From Xanthomonas hydrangeae (lineage in GTDB: Bacteria; Pseudomonadota; Gammaproteobacteria; Xanthomonadales; Xanthomonadaceae): a stretch of 64,000 bases of DNA. This document shows positions 22,404 to 31,472 of this stretch, piece by piece. The notes under the pieces are model-generated. The model had not been told where the DNA came from. It did not search any database and worked only from the letters and a program-made list of their open reading frames with translations. A program made the translations under genes and the position numbers. How positions within the stretch are numbered: position 1 is the stretch's first letter; the number at the start of each line of letters is the position of its first letter. The DNA is taken from positions 2,108,001-2,172,000 of the forward strand of contig LR990730.1 in NCBI GenBank assembly GCA_905142475.1, in the 5' to 3' direction.

Positions 22404-23425
22404 GCACTATTCGATTTAATTCCAGGCGCACTGCCGGCTTTACCTTAATCGAGTTGATGATATCGCTAGTCCTTGGTCTGCTGGTGATGCTCGCCGCAAT
22501 CGGGCTCTTCTTAAGCAGCAAGCGCACAGCATCTGCCACTGACAGCCTCAGTCGGGTGCAAGAAAACGCTCGAATCGCTTTCGAATTGATGGCGCGAGAT
22601 ATCCGTGAAGCAAGTGGAAACCCGTGCAATAGCAGCGACAACATGGCGATGATCAATGTGCTGAGCGCGCCCGCGTCGCGTTGGTGGACCAACTGGAATG
22701 CAGGCACTGCCAGTGGAACCTTGCTTGGATACGACGGCTCGACGGCGATCACCGGTATCAATTTTGGCACAACGACAGCTGGGCAGCGGATAGCAGGGAC
22801 TGATGCACTCAGCCTTCTGTCTGCTGGGGACGCCACTGCAGTAGTAACTGCTCACGCACCATCTGCCGCAACGTTCACGGTTAATGCCGCGACACATGGA
22901 TTCATACCTGGTGACCTCTTGATGGTATGCGGGCCGAATGCGGAAATGGGTGGCGTGATGCGTTTGGGAGCAATCTTCCAAATGACTGGATCGGCAGGGT
23001 CTGTCTCCATCAGTCATGCCGCGAGCGGAACACCCGGGAATGCAACGAACAGACTCGGCCTGAATGGTTCGCTTTTTACTTATGGCGCCAATGCTTCGAT
23101 TACTAGGCTTAATGCATCGGCCTGGTATATCGGTACCAATGGAAGGACGAGGGGCCTTTATCAATCAACATTGGTTAATACCGGTGGGGCTGCCAATGTG
23201 CAGGTGCAAGAGGTGGCTGAAGGTGTGCAAGACATGACGATCACCTACCTCGTTTCGGGTGCGGCTAGTTACGTTAATGCAGCCAGTGTCACAGGTCGCT
23301 GGAGTCAAGTGACAGCGATCAGGATCACCATGACTTTATCCGGAACCGATCGGGATAGCGTGACTAACTCTGCGCTGTCTCGCACGCTGAGCCAAGTGAT
23401 TTCGCTTAGGAATAGGGCTCCATGA
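22400..23425 (+). CDS. pilW: Type IV pilus minor pilin PilW
   Basis: Minor pilin of 341 residues, the usual PilW length. The leader ends TAG with cleavage before FTLIELMISLVLGLLVMLA (Glu +5 present), followed by SLSRVQENARIAFELMARDIREASGNPC and a large beta-rich C-terminal domain. Component of the pilus tip complex with PilV, PilX and PilY1. The ATG overlaps the pilV stop (ATGA) and its stop overlaps the pilX start, so the three are translationally coupled. Confidence 0.9.
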   Translation: MSTIRFNSRRTAGFTLIELMISLVLGLLVMLAAIGLFLSSKRTASATDSLSRVQENARIAFELMARDIREASGNPCNSSDNMAMINVLSAPASRWWTNWNAGTASGTLLGYDGSTAITGINFGTTTAGQRIAGTDALSLLSAGDATAVVTAHAPSAATFTVNAATHGFIPGDLLMVCGPNAEMGGVMRLGAIFQMTGSAGSVSISHAASGTPGNATNRLGLNGSLFTYGANASITRLNASAWYIGTNGRTRGLYQSTLVNTGGAANVQVQEVAEGVQDMTITYLVSGAASYVNAASVTGRWSQVTAIRITMTLSGTDRDSVTNSALSRTLSQVISLRNRAP

Positions 23426-23976
23426 GTAATTTCCAGTCTCATGTTGGTGGACGCTTGCAGAGAGGCGTTTCGCTAGTAGTGGTTTTGATCTTGCTACTGA
23501 TCATGACGTTGCTTGGACTTGCGGTACTGCGCAGCACCCTGCTTGAAGAGCGCATGAGTGCCAATTTGCTTGATCGGAACCTGAGCTTCCAGGCTGCTGA
23601 GGCCGCTTTACGCGAGGGTGAAGCTCTTGCAGCAGGCCGTACAACTGCTCAGCACACAGCAATCGCTGCAGCAGCGGCTGGAGGTGCTTGCGCGAATGGC
23701 GTTTGCCCACAGCCAAGTGCATCTGCAGTGGAGCGCTGGAAAGACGCGGGTTTCGGTGGATGGCGCGCTGCAACTACTAATATAGGTACGGTTGCTTCGG
23801 CTCCCCAGTTTTTCATTGAATATATGGGGACCTCGGAGAGTTGGCTGGAATGCAATCTCGACCCCAGATACACCGGAAACGATCTCTGTCTTCGCCCCGT
23901 TTATCGAATTACCGCAAGAAGCGAGGCCGCTGGCCGTGCCAGCGTGATCGTTCAATCCAACTTTATTGTTCCGTAG
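23422..23976 (+). CDS. pilX: Type IV pilus minor pilin PilX
   Basis: PilX-type minor pilin of 184 residues. The N terminus (LQRG/VSLVVVLILLLIMTLLGLAVLR) has a leader-like basic segment and hydrophobic helix but lacks the Glu at +5, as I recall for other PilX proteins; this is thought to affect its place in the filament. The conserved LEERMSANLLDRNLSFQAAEAALREGE follows. It overlaps pilW by 4 bp and precedes pilY1. PilX is proposed to link PilY1 to the pilus tip. Confidence 0.87.
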   Translation: MSNFQSHVGGRLQRGVSLVVVLILLLIMTLLGLAVLRSTLLEERMSANLLDRNLSFQAAEAALREGEALAAGRTTAQHTAIAAAAAGGACANGVCPQPSASAVERWKDAGFGGWRAATTNIGTVASAPQFFIEYMGTSESWLECNLDPRYTGNDLCLRPVYRITARSEAAGRASVIVQSNFIVP

Positions 23977-23989
23977 GGAAACCGTCTTT

Positions 23990-26900
23990 ATGACTTCTTC
24001 CAAACCTTTCTTACGCCGGCATTCTGCTTTGGGTGACCAGTTGCGCTGCGCCTGTATGGCGCTGGCTGCCACATTGCTTGCCGCGCCCGCCGCAGCAGTC
24101 AATTTACCTGATGAGCCATTGCAATCCAGTGGTAGGGTGCCACCCAACATTCTCTTCATCTTGGATGATTCGGGGTCGATGAGTCTTTCTTATATGCCGG
24201 ACGTCTTGCCGCCTCTGGATATCGCCAGGGAGGATGATGGCGATGAGTTTCCAAATAGGCAGGCATATACCAGGAATACTATCTATTATAATCCTGCAAC
24301 TAACTACCGTCCTTGGACAAATCCGGACGGAACGTTGATGGTTGGTGGGACAGAATATAATAATGTCTATACAAATGACTCATTCCTGAGCGGTTCGGCT
24401 AATCTCTCTAATGATGTGCAAACATTCTACGTGCCTAAAGCCGCTCTCTCTAGTGAGGCTGAGCTGTCGAGCGGGCTGAACTATTGGCGTTATCAAATCC
24501 GTCAAGATGGTATGGTTATTCGTAGTGAGCTAATGAATAATACCTCCGGTCGCGAGGGGCTTGTGGGTCGTGGATGCAATGTTAGTAGGAATGGGCTTCA
24601 GTGGAAGAATTGTCAAAATATTAGGCCTACTGGTCGTACAGACGCGGCAGAGCGGGCTAATTTTGCGACTTGGTATTCCTACCATAGAACTCGAATGAAA
24701 GTTGCAAAAGCCAGTGCTGGTCAAGCTTTTGGTGATCTAAATACGTCGGTGCGTGTAGGTTTTCGCACGATTTGGCGCCGGACAAAAAATGGAAATCCGA
24801 TCACGCAAAGTAGTCCCATTCTTATTTCGCGTAATGAAGGATTGTTTGATAATCCAAATGGATTGACAGGGGATAATAATAATAAGGCGCTTTGGTATGA
24901 TCGTCTTTACGGCGCTCAAGGGTCAGATGCGACTCCTCTTCATAGCGCATTGACTGATGCGGGGCAGTATTTTAGTAGTTCATCTTCATCTGGTCCTTAT
25001 GGACCTCAGGCCGGAGACGCCCAGTTTGCTTGTCGCCAGAATTTTACAATTCTAACGACTGATGGCTACTGGAATGGCAAGGCTAACTATACAGACATTG
25101 CAAATGAGCAAGATAATGTTTCGGGTCAGGTTATAACCAGTCCCACAGGCGATTCTTATAGATATGAACCTGCAAATCCCTATCGTGGGACAGCTTCGGA
25201 CACGCTTGCCGACGTTGCAATGCGTTACTGGAAAAATGATCTGCGAACAGATCTTAAGAACGTTGTGCCTACATCTTCGAAAGATCCAGCGTTTTGGCAG
25301 CATATGGCGACGTATACCATCTCAATTGGTGCTGCGGGTACGTTGAATCCTGAAACAGATCTTCCGCGCCTGACCAACGGAAGTCTTAACTGGCCCACTC
25401 CAGTCAGTAATCAGATACAAAATGTTGATGACCTCTGGCATGCATCAATTAATGGGCGAGGAGACTTCATAGTTGCCAGTAATCCGGATGAGTTTACTCA
25501 GGGTTTAAAGGCTGCTCTTGCTTCGATCATCGAACGTGCCGGTGCGTTTTCAAATCTGACAGCCAATTCGACACGTGTCGATACGAATACGCTTGCTTTC
25601 CAGGCAAGTTTCGTGTCGGGCGTCTGGTCCGGTCAACTTCGCGCTTACCCAGTGACTAATGGTGCGATATCTTCTACCGCAAGCTGGAGTGCATCTTCAG
25701 GTATTCCTGCAACTGGGCGAAAAATATTCACTTTTAATGGCCTGGGCGGTTCAGCCTTTCCGACCGCGGCTCAAGTTACAGCGTTGGCGCGAACTGCTTC
25801 TCCAGCAGTGACTGGCCAGGATAACGCTGATTACATTGCTGGCGCCCGTAATTTGGAGTTAAGTAATCGGGGCACCCTCAGGAATCGTACATCGCTCCTA
25901 GGTGATATTGTCGACTCGTCACCGGTATTTGATGCACAGACTAACACTGTTTATGTGGGGGCCAACGATGGCATGCTGCATGCGTTCGACGTTAGCGACG
26001 GCACAGAAGAGTTTGCATACATCCCCGCTGCTTTAGACTTTGCCGATCTTAGTACTTTGAGTAAGCCCGATTACGAGCACCGTTACTTTGTTGATGGACC
26101 CGTTATCTTGTCACGTCGTGACCAGACTCCTGGCGCAAGTATTCTTGTGGGTACGCTGGGGCGTGGCGGTAAAGGCCTATATTCGCTTGATGTGACCAGT
26201 CCTTCGACCTTTAGTGCTGCTCGGGTAAAGTGGGAGCAAACGCAAACCCCGCTCAATAATATGGGCTTGATTCTTGGTCAACCTATTATCGCGAAGTTGA
26301 ATAATGGTGATATGGGTCTGATAGTACCGAATGGTGTTAATAGTACAAATAATCGGGCCGCCCTTTTGATCTATCGACTCAGCGATGGTGCGCTTCTTGC
26401 TGAGATTGATACAGGGGTAGGCTCCTCGACATCGCCTAACGGCTTGTCGGCTCCTACAATTCGTGATGTGGACGGAAACGGCACTGCAGATTTCGTTTAC
26501 GCAGGTGACATGCTGGGTAATCTTTGGAAATTCGATATCAGTTCAGCTACGAGAAGTTCATGGAGTAATTCGGCTAATCGCTTGCGCTTGTTCACAGCAA
26601 TTAGCTCGACTGGACAAGTCCAGTCGATTACCTCGGCTCCAGTCGTTGCGCGAGATCCATCCACATTACAGCTATGGATATTTTTCGGCACTGGTCGCTT
26701 CATGGAAACTGGAGATACCGTTGATCGTAGTATCCAGAGCTTTTACGGACTGAAGGACGGTACAGCGACAATTGCATCGAGAGCGGCACTCCAGCAGAGG
26801 ACGATTGCTGCCATAGAGACAGACGAGCAAACAGGAGTAATAGAACGTGGGTTTGATTCGCCTGCTGCTTTGCCAGCTGGTCGTAATGGTTGGTATATCG

Positions 26901-27358
26901 ATCTTGTCAATCCACCTACGCCCCCTGGAACAGCGTTAGGAGAACGAGTGATTAGTGATCCTCAGGTTGTAAATGATGTGTTGAATTTCTCCAGTATTTT
27001 GCCAAGTAGTGACCCCTGTCTGCCTGGTGGAACTGGCTTCCAGAACGCATTGAACGCCTTCACGGGGGCGAGTCTTGCCGAGTCCTTTTTCGATACTAAC
27101 GGTAATGGCACTTTTAGTGACGATACTGTCACTGTGGGTGGGTCGGGGGGATCTGGCGGTACTACTGTTTCAACAGGTTCGGTGGGGCTGGGCGGCATGG
27201 GCACTACCGGAAATATTTTTACCGGCGGCGGAGGCGGCGGTAGCGGCTCGGGCACGCTATGTACCAATCTTTCCAATGCAACAGTTGCTTGCCAGCGAAT
27301 TCGTGAGGCACGCAGAACATCGCGTGTGTCATGGCGTGAGTTATTGAAGGAGATGTAA
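23990..27358 (+). CDS. pilY1: Type IV pilus tip adhesin PilY1 (PilC family)
   Basis: Large exported pilus-tip protein of 1122 residues. It has a Sec signal peptide (LAATLLAAPAAA), an N-terminal von Willebrand A-like region with the metal-site motif ILDDSGSM, and a C-terminal PilC beta-propeller (VYVGANDGMLHAFD). Ca-binding-like Asp-rich loops occur (DVDGNGTADFVYAGD, DTNGNGTFSDD). A Gly/Ser/Thr-rich tail occupies about residues 1046-1095. The ATG at 23990 has an AGGGAA ribosome-binding site; a frame extension upstream overlaps pilX. The central part is markedly more AT-rich than neighbouring genes (Asn codons AAT, long AT runs). Functions in adhesion, surface sensing and pilus retraction control are inferred from homologues. 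Confidence 0.92.
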   Translation: MTSSKPFLRRHSALGDQLRCACMALAATLLAAPAAAVNLPDEPLQSSGRVPPNILFILDDSGSMSLSYMPDVLPPLDIAREDDGDEFPNRQAYTRNTIYYNPATNYRPWTNPDGTLMVGGTEYNNVYTNDSFLSGSANLSNDVQTFYVPKAALSSEAELSSGLNYWRYQIRQDGMVIRSELMNNTSGREGLVGRGCNVSRNGLQWKNCQNIRPTGRTDAAERANFATWYSYHRTRMKVAKASAGQAFGDLNTSVRVGFRTIWRRTKNGNPITQSSPILISRNEGLFDNPNGLTGDNNNKALWYDRLYGAQGSDATPLHSALTDAGQYFSSSSSSGPYGPQAGDAQFACRQNFTILTTDGYWNGKANYTDIANEQDNVSGQVITSPTGDSYRYEPANPYRGTASDTLADVAMRYWKNDLRTDLKNVVPTSSKDPAFWQHMATYTISIGAAGTLNPETDLPRLTNGSLNWPTPVSNQIQNVDDLWHASINGRGDFIVASNPDEFTQGLKAALASIIERAGAFSNLTANSTRVDTNTLAFQASFVSGVWSGQLRAYPVTNGAISSTASWSASSGIPATGRKIFTFNGLGGSAFPTAAQVTALARTASPAVTGQDNADYIAGARNLELSNRGTLRNRTSLLGDIVDSSPVFDAQTNTVYVGANDGMLHAFDVSDGTEEFAYIPAALDFADLSTLSKPDYEHRYFVDGPVILSRRDQTPGASILVGTLGRGGKGLYSLDVTSPSTFSAARVKWEQTQTPLNNMGLILGQPIIAKLNNGDMGLIVPNGVNSTNNRAALLIYRLSDGALLAEIDTGVGSSTSPNGLSAPTIRDVDGNGTADFVYAGDMLGNLWKFDISSATRSSWSNSANRLRLFTAISSTGQVQSITSAPVVARDPSTLQLWIFFGTGRFMETGDTVDRSIQSFYGLKDGTATIASRAALQQRTIAAIETDEQTGVIERGFDSPAALPAGRNGWYIDLVNPPTPPGTALGERVISDPQVVNDVLNFSSILPSSDPCLPGGTGFQNALNAFTGASLAESFFDTNGNGTFSDDTVTVGGSGGSGGTTVSTGSVGLGGMGTTGNIFTGGGGGGSGSGTLCTNLSNATVACQRIREARRTSRVSWRELLKEM

Positions 27359-27792
27359 TGAACTGTCAGACGAAAAAGAGAGCTAATGCTGCAGGCTTCA
27401 CACTAGTCGAGTTAATGATAGTGGTAGTGATAATTGCCATATTGGCAGGGATTGCAATGACCAATTACCAATCCTCTGTTGTGCGAGCCAAACGCTCCGC
27501 AGCGACAAGTTGTTTGCAAAGTGGGGCACAGTATATGGAGCGTTACTACACCACATATATGTCTTATAGTAATGCAGCTAATCCGCCTGCCTTGCCCCAG
27601 TGCGACTCAGGTGTGTCAAATAGCTATGCCCTATCACTGGTTTCAGCGGCCGATGGAAGGGCTTTTACTATTACCGCAGCGCCTACAGGGCAGCAGGCGC
27701 GTGCTGATTCAAAATGTGCCACGTTAACGATTAACCAAGTAGGACTGCGTACTGAAAGCGGTACGGCGACCTCAGTAAGTGATTGTTGGTGA
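27358..27792 (+). CDS. pilE: Type IV pilus minor pilin PilE
   Basis: PilE-type minor pilin of 144 residues. The leader ends NAAG with cleavage before FTLVELMIVVVIIAILAGIA (Glu +5), followed by a pilin globular domain with a C-terminal Cys pair (ADSKCATL and VSDCW) that probably forms the D-loop disulfide. The ATG shares its A with the pilY1 TAA, so it is coupled to it. It closes the operon; no strong terminator is seen directly after it, although the bidirectional hairpin at 27950 could stop readthrough. Confidence 0.9.
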   Translation: MNCQTKKRANAAGFTLVELMIVVVIIAILAGIAMTNYQSSVVRAKRSAATSCLQSGAQYMERYYTTYMSYSNAANPPALPQCDSGVSNSYALSLVSAADGRAFTITAAPTGQQARADSKCATLTINQVGLRTESGTATSVSDCW

Positions 27793-27949
27793 AATTTTGA
27801 GAATTGCGATATTAAATTTAATGCATCCTGGCGTTTAATTTATCGACCTTCCGAGGGCGGTGATCGTCGTGATTGTGTTTTTGCCAAGCCTGTCGCCACA
27901 GATTTACGAGCCATCTTGTATTTCAGAGGCTTATATAAATGACCGGCAA

Positions 27950-27983
27950 CAAAAAAGCCTGCGTCAATACGCAGGCTTTTTTG
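27950..27983 (-). terminator. Bidirectional rho-independent terminator after tRNA-Asn
   Basis: AAAAAAGCCTGCGT and ACGCAGGCTTTTTT form a strong stem with flanking A and T tracts. It can terminate tRNA-Asn transcription on the minus strand and pilE readthrough on the plus strand. Confidence 0.9.
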
Positions 27984-27988
27984 TAATC

Positions 27989-28065
27989 TGGCGCCCGAAG
28001 TTGGACTCGAACCAACGACCCCCTGATTAACAGTCAAGTGCTCTAACCGGCTGAGCTATTCGGGC
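27989..28065 (-). tRNA. tRNA-Asn (GTT)
   Basis: 77-nt cloverleaf on the minus strand. Acceptor arms GCCCGAA and TTCGGGC pair, the discriminator is G and CCA is encoded. The anticodon loop is CTGTTAA with anticodon GTT, and the T arm contains GGTTCGAGTCC. It has its own promoter and terminator. Confidence 0.97.
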
Positions 28066-28075
28066 GGGGAGGCAA

Positions 28076-28104
28076 ATTATAGGGAGCGGTGGGGCGTTAT
28101 GCAA
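28076..28104 (-). promoter_or_regulatory. tRNA-Asn promoter
   Basis: On the minus strand TTGCAT (28104-28099) and a perfect TATAAT (28081-28076) are 17 bp apart, 10 bp before the tRNA. Confidence 0.8.
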
Positions 28105-28124
28105 CCCCTTGTCTGATAAATTTT

Positions 28125-28685
28125 TCAGACGGGGCAAGCTTGCTGCGCTGCCGGCAGCAGCGACCTTGGGCGCCCAGCTGTGCTGACGATGACCTGGCCC
28201 CTGAGGATGCCGCGACTGCAGATATGAAAGGTCAGGTTGCTGCCAAGTGATCTGCCAAGCGGCCCATAGCGTACTTGTGCACGGCCATCGGTTGTGTAGA
28301 TCTGGAGTTCCGAAGAAATCTTTGGGGAACTTGTCGAGATGACATCGCTCCTAACGTCAGGGTGTCGATTGCCATCTGAGTCGGAGTAGATCAGCCATCC
28401 GCCAGTCCAATTGCTGTCGCCAAGGCAGGCCAGCGTCGAAGATTTTGGGCAAACAGCGACGGGTCCTCCGCGCGTGACGGACGCTGAGCGGGCCATTGCC
28501 AGAGTGGCGCTAAGTTCGAACATGATCGCTCGCACGTGATGCGTTTGGCGAAGCTCAGCAAAGGATGGCCATGCAATGGAGGTAAGCACAGCCAGCAATG
28601 CGGTGGTTGCCAAGACTTCCATCAAGCTGATTCCTGAGTGACGCTGTTTCCTCCCCATGCCGTTCGATGCTCCGTCCGTGGACAT
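28125..28685 (-). CDS. GspH/FimT-like pseudopilin (second copy)
   Basis: Prepilin-like protein of 186 residues with a basic leader and cleavage site RHSG/ISLMEVLATTALLAVL (Glu +5 present), followed by the GspH/FimT pattern ELSATLAMARSASVTRGGPVAVC and DGRAQVRYGPLGRS. It resembles the product of fimT 7 kb away but is clearly divergent in sequence and lies outside the pil operon, beyond tRNA-Asn on the opposite strand. It may be an alternative minor pilin or DNA-binding FimT paralogue. No ribosome-binding site decides between the ATG used and an internal one about ten codons later (MGRKQRHSG). Confidence 0.82.
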   Translation of the reverse strand: MSTDGASNGMGRKQRHSGISLMEVLATTALLAVLTSIAWPSFAELRQTHHVRAIMFELSATLAMARSASVTRGGPVAVCPKSSTLACLGDSNWTGGWLIYSDSDGNRHPDVRSDVISTSSPKISSELQIYTTDGRAQVRYGPLGRSLGSNLTFHICSRGILRGQVIVSTAGRPRSLLPAAQQACPV

Positions 28686-28809
28686 TTAGCGTCCTGCAAG
28701 CGGGCAGGCTGGACGATCAGTCCGCTGCTCGGGCCAGGGTAGGGAAAGCACGAACACGACCATCATCCTGCATCGCTATACTCAGTAGTCGATGTGAGGG
28801 CACCGCTCC

Positions 28810-30831
28810 ATGACCGACCGTTTTCAGCTCGTATCCCCGTACTCCCCGGCAGGCGACCAGCCTGCGGCCATCGACAAGCTGGTAGCCAATTTCGAGGCCG
28901 GCCTGGCCAAGCAGACCCTGTTGGGCGTGACCGGCTCGGGCAAGACCTACACCATCGCCAACGTGATCCAGCAGGTGCAAAAGCCGACCCTGGTGATGGC
29001 GCCGAACAAGACGCTGGCGGCGCAGTTGTACGGCGAGTTCAAGTCGTTCTTTCCGAACAACGCGGTGGAGTACTTCGTCAGCTACTACGACTACTACCAG
29101 CCCGAGGCCTATGTGCCGTCGTCGGATACCTTCATCGAGAAGGACAGTTCGATCAACGAGCACATCGAGCAGATGCGGTTGTCCGCCACCAAGACCTTGC
29201 TGTCGCGTCGCGATTCGTTGGTGGTGGCTACGGTCTCGGCGATCTACGGTCTGGGCGCGCCGGAAGACTATTTGTCGCTGCGCTTGATCCTGTCGGTTGG
29301 CGAGCACATCGATCAGCGCAAGTTGATCCGTCATCTCAGCGATCTGCAGTACACACGCAACGAATTCGAGCTGACGCGCGGCGCGTTCCGCGTGCGTGGC
29401 GAGGTGCTCGATGTCTTCCCCGCCGAGTCGGACACTGAGGCATTGCGCATCGAGTTGTTCGACGGCGACATCGAACAGCTGACCTTGTTCGATCCGCTCA
29501 CCGGCGAGACGCTGCGTAAATTGCAGCGCTACACCGTGTATCCCAAGACGCATTACGCGACCACGCGCGAGCGTACGCTCAGTGCGGTGGATACGATCAA
29601 GGACGAGCTCAAGGAGCGGCTGGAGCAGCTGTATTCGCAGAACAAGCTGGTCGAAGCGCAGCGCCTGGCACAGCGCACCCAGTTCGACCTGGAAATGATG
29701 GCCGAGGTGGGCTTCTGCAACGGCATCGAAAACTACTCGCGGCATCTCACCGGCAAAGCGCCTGGCGAACCGCCACCGACGTTGTTCGACTACTTGCCGC
29801 CGGATGCGCTACTGGTGATCGACGAGTCGCATGTGACCATTCCGCAGATCGGCGCGATGTACAAGGGCGATCGTTCGCGCAAGGAAACGCTGGTGGAATT
29901 CGGCTTCCGTCTTCCTTCGGCGTTGGATAACCGGCCGTTGCGTTTCGAAGAGTGGGAGGCGCGCTCGCCGCGCAGCATCTACGTCTCGGCCACACCGGGT
30001 CCATACGAACTGCGTGAGTCTGCAGGCGAGATCACCGAGCTGGTGGTGCGCCCGACCGGCCTGATCGATCCGGTGGTCGAGATACGCCCGGTCGGAACGC
30101 AGGTCGACGACCTGATGTCCGAGATCCATGAGCGCATCAAGCTCGGCGATCGTGTATTGGTCACCACGCTGACCAAGCGCATGTCCGAGAACCTCACCGA
30201 ATACCTGGGCGAACATGGCATTCGGGTGCGCTACCTGCATTCGGACATCGATACTGTTGAGCGGGTGGAGATCATTCGCGATCTGCGCCTTGGCAAATTC
30301 GACGTGCTGGTCGGCATCAATCTGCTGCGCGAAGGTCTGGACATGCCGGAAGTGTCGCTGGTGGCGATCCTGGATGCCGACAAGGAGGGCTTCCTGCGTT
30401 CGACTGGTTCGTTGATCCAGACGATCGGGCGCGCCGCGCGCAACCTGCGTGGCAAGGCAATCCTGTATGCCGACAAGATCACGCGTTCGATGCAGGCGGC
30501 GATCGACGAAACCGACCGTCGTCGCGAGAAGCAGGTCGAGTACAACCTCGAACATGGCATCACGCCGAAATCCGTGCAGCGCCCGATCTCCGACATCATG
30601 GAAGGCGCGCGCGAGGATGCCGCCGAGAAGAAAGCCGGCAAGGGTCGTTTGAAGTCACGTCAGATCGCCGAAGACACGGTCGACTACCGCGCGATGGGGC
30701 CGGCCCAGATCGCCGGCAAGCTCAAGAGCCTGGAGCAGAAGATGTACCAGCACGCCAAGGATCTGGAATTCGAGGCCGCAGCGCAGATTCGCGACCAGAT
30801 CCAGAAATTGAAGGCGGCGAGCCTGGCGTAG
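28810..30831 (+). CDS. uvrB: UvrABC system protein B
   Basis: Damage-verifying helicase-like subunit of nucleotide excision repair. The 673-residue protein has Walker A GVTGSGKT (residues 39-46), the DNA-clamping beta-hairpin region [16 protein letters not shown], the DESH helicase box followed by [22 protein letters not shown] (motif VI) and a C-terminal UVR domain ([24 protein letters not shown]) that contacts UvrC. Normal length and complete. It is flanked by the orphan pseudopilin gene and tRNA-Val. No SOS (LexA) box was recognised upstream. Confidence 0.98.
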   Translation: MTDRFQLVSPYSPAGDQPAAIDKLVANFEAGLAKQTLLGVTGSGKTYTIANVIQQVQKPTLVMAPNKTLAAQLYGEFKSFFPNNAVEYFVSYYDYYQPEAYVPSSDTFIEKDSSINEHIEQMRLSATKTLLSRRDSLVVATVSAIYGLGAPEDYLSLRLILSVGEHIDQRKLIRHLSDLQYTRNEFELTRGAFRVRGEVLDVFPAESDTEALRIELFDGDIEQLTLFDPLTGETLRKLQRYTVYPKTHYATTRERTLSAVDTIKDELKERLEQLYSQNKLVEAQRLAQRTQFDLEMMAEVGFCNGIENYSRHLTGKAPGEPPPTLFDYLPPDALLVIDESHVTIPQIGAMYKGDRSRKETLVEFGFRLPSALDNRPLRFEEWEARSPRSIYVSATPGPYELRESAGEITELVVRPTGLIDPVVEIRPVGTQVDDLMSEIHERIKLGDRVLVTTLTKRMSENLTEYLGEHGIRVRYLHSDIDTVERVEIIRDLRLGKFDVLVGINLLREGLDMPEVSLVAILDADKEGFLRSTGSLIQTIGRAARNLRGKAILYADKITRSMQAAIDETDRRREKQVEYNLEHGITPKSVQRPISDIMEGAREDAAEKKAGKGRLKSRQIAEDTVDYRAMGPAQIAGKLKSLEQKMYQHAKDLEFEAAAQIRDQIQKLKAASLA

Positions 30832-30863
30832 GGCGGGGCAGGGTGCTCACGTGCAGGGAGGGC

Positions 30864-30892
30864 TTGTGGCCCGCGAAACCCTGCGCTAGAAT
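30864..30892 (+). promoter_or_regulatory. tRNA-Val promoter
   Basis: TTGTGG at 30864-30869 and TAGAAT at 30887-30892 with 17-bp spacing, 36 bp upstream of the tRNA. A GC-rich stretch follows the -10, as at stringently controlled stable-RNA promoters. Confidence 0.65.
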
Positions 30893-30928
30893 GCGCGCCC
30901 TGCACAGCGCAATGCTGACGCAGGAAAC

Positions 30929-31003
30929 GGGCGGTTAGCTCAGCGGTAGAGCACTACCTTGACATGGTAGGGGTCACAGGTTCGAACCCTGTACCGCCCA
31001 CCA
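30929..31003 (+). tRNA. tRNA-Val (GAC)
   Basis: 75-nt cloverleaf. Acceptor arms GGGCGGT and ACCGCCC, discriminator A, encoded CCA, anticodon loop TTGACAT with anticodon GAC, T arm GGTTCGAACCC. It lies between uvrB and the T4SS cluster, a position where mobile DNA often integrates, but no duplicated 3' end was found downstream. Confidence 0.97.
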
Positions 31004-31038
31004 CTCCAAGTCCGGATGCACGGCGACTTGAGTGGTTT
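31001..31038 (+). terminator. Hairpin directly after tRNA-Val
   Basis: CCACTCCAAGTC at 31001-31012 pairs, with one bulged base, with GACTTGAGTGG at 31025-31035, followed by only TTTG. The stem includes the encoded CCA. It could end the tRNA transcript, though the T tract is weak. Confidence 0.4.
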
Positions 31039-31192
31039 GAACACGATCATCTTGCTGTTATCCCAAAATAGCCATCGGCACGCTTCGTGTGCATAGGCTG
31101 GTCTGCGGATCTGCCAGCGTGGTTGAAACCGCTTTCTCCATCACACGTCTTGCTTTAGCATCGCTTCCGCGCTGACGAAAGGAGGGCTGGCA

Positions 31193-31435
31193 ATGGACGA
31201 GTATCAGCACACCGTGCTGACCAGAGGGGGATACCGTGTCGTGGCAATCACTCGCGAAGAGGTGTACGCGCCTGATGCAGTCGTGGCTTATGCGGTCGTG
31301 ACAGAAGCGGGGACGCGAATTACGCCAGATCTTTCCCTGGATCAAGCCAAGGTCTGGATCGACTCGCTGGTCGAGAGCGAGAACGGCGGGCGCAAGTCAG
31401 ATCTGATCGATCACAAGCCGGTTGTCCGCCGCTAG
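31193..31435 (+). CDS. Small hypothetical protein upstream of virD4
   Basis: 80-residue protein with no signal peptide or membrane segment and no family I recognise. The sequence is mixed alpha/beta in appearance (YRVVAITREEVYAPDAVVAYAVVTEAGTRI, then a helix DLSLDQAKVWIDSLVE and a basic tail). It has a strong AAGGAGGG ribosome-binding site and ends 37 bp before virD4, on the same strand. Its position suggests co-transcription with virD4, but no T4SS role can be assigned. GC-rich codon use is consistent with a real gene. Confidence 0.65.
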   Translation: MDEYQHTVLTRGGYRVVAITREEVYAPDAVVAYAVVTEAGTRITPDLSLDQAKVWIDSLVESENGGRKSDLIDHKPVVRR

Positions 31436-31472
31436 ACGGCCGTCGAGATGTAAGCCTAAGGAGTAGGGTCGC

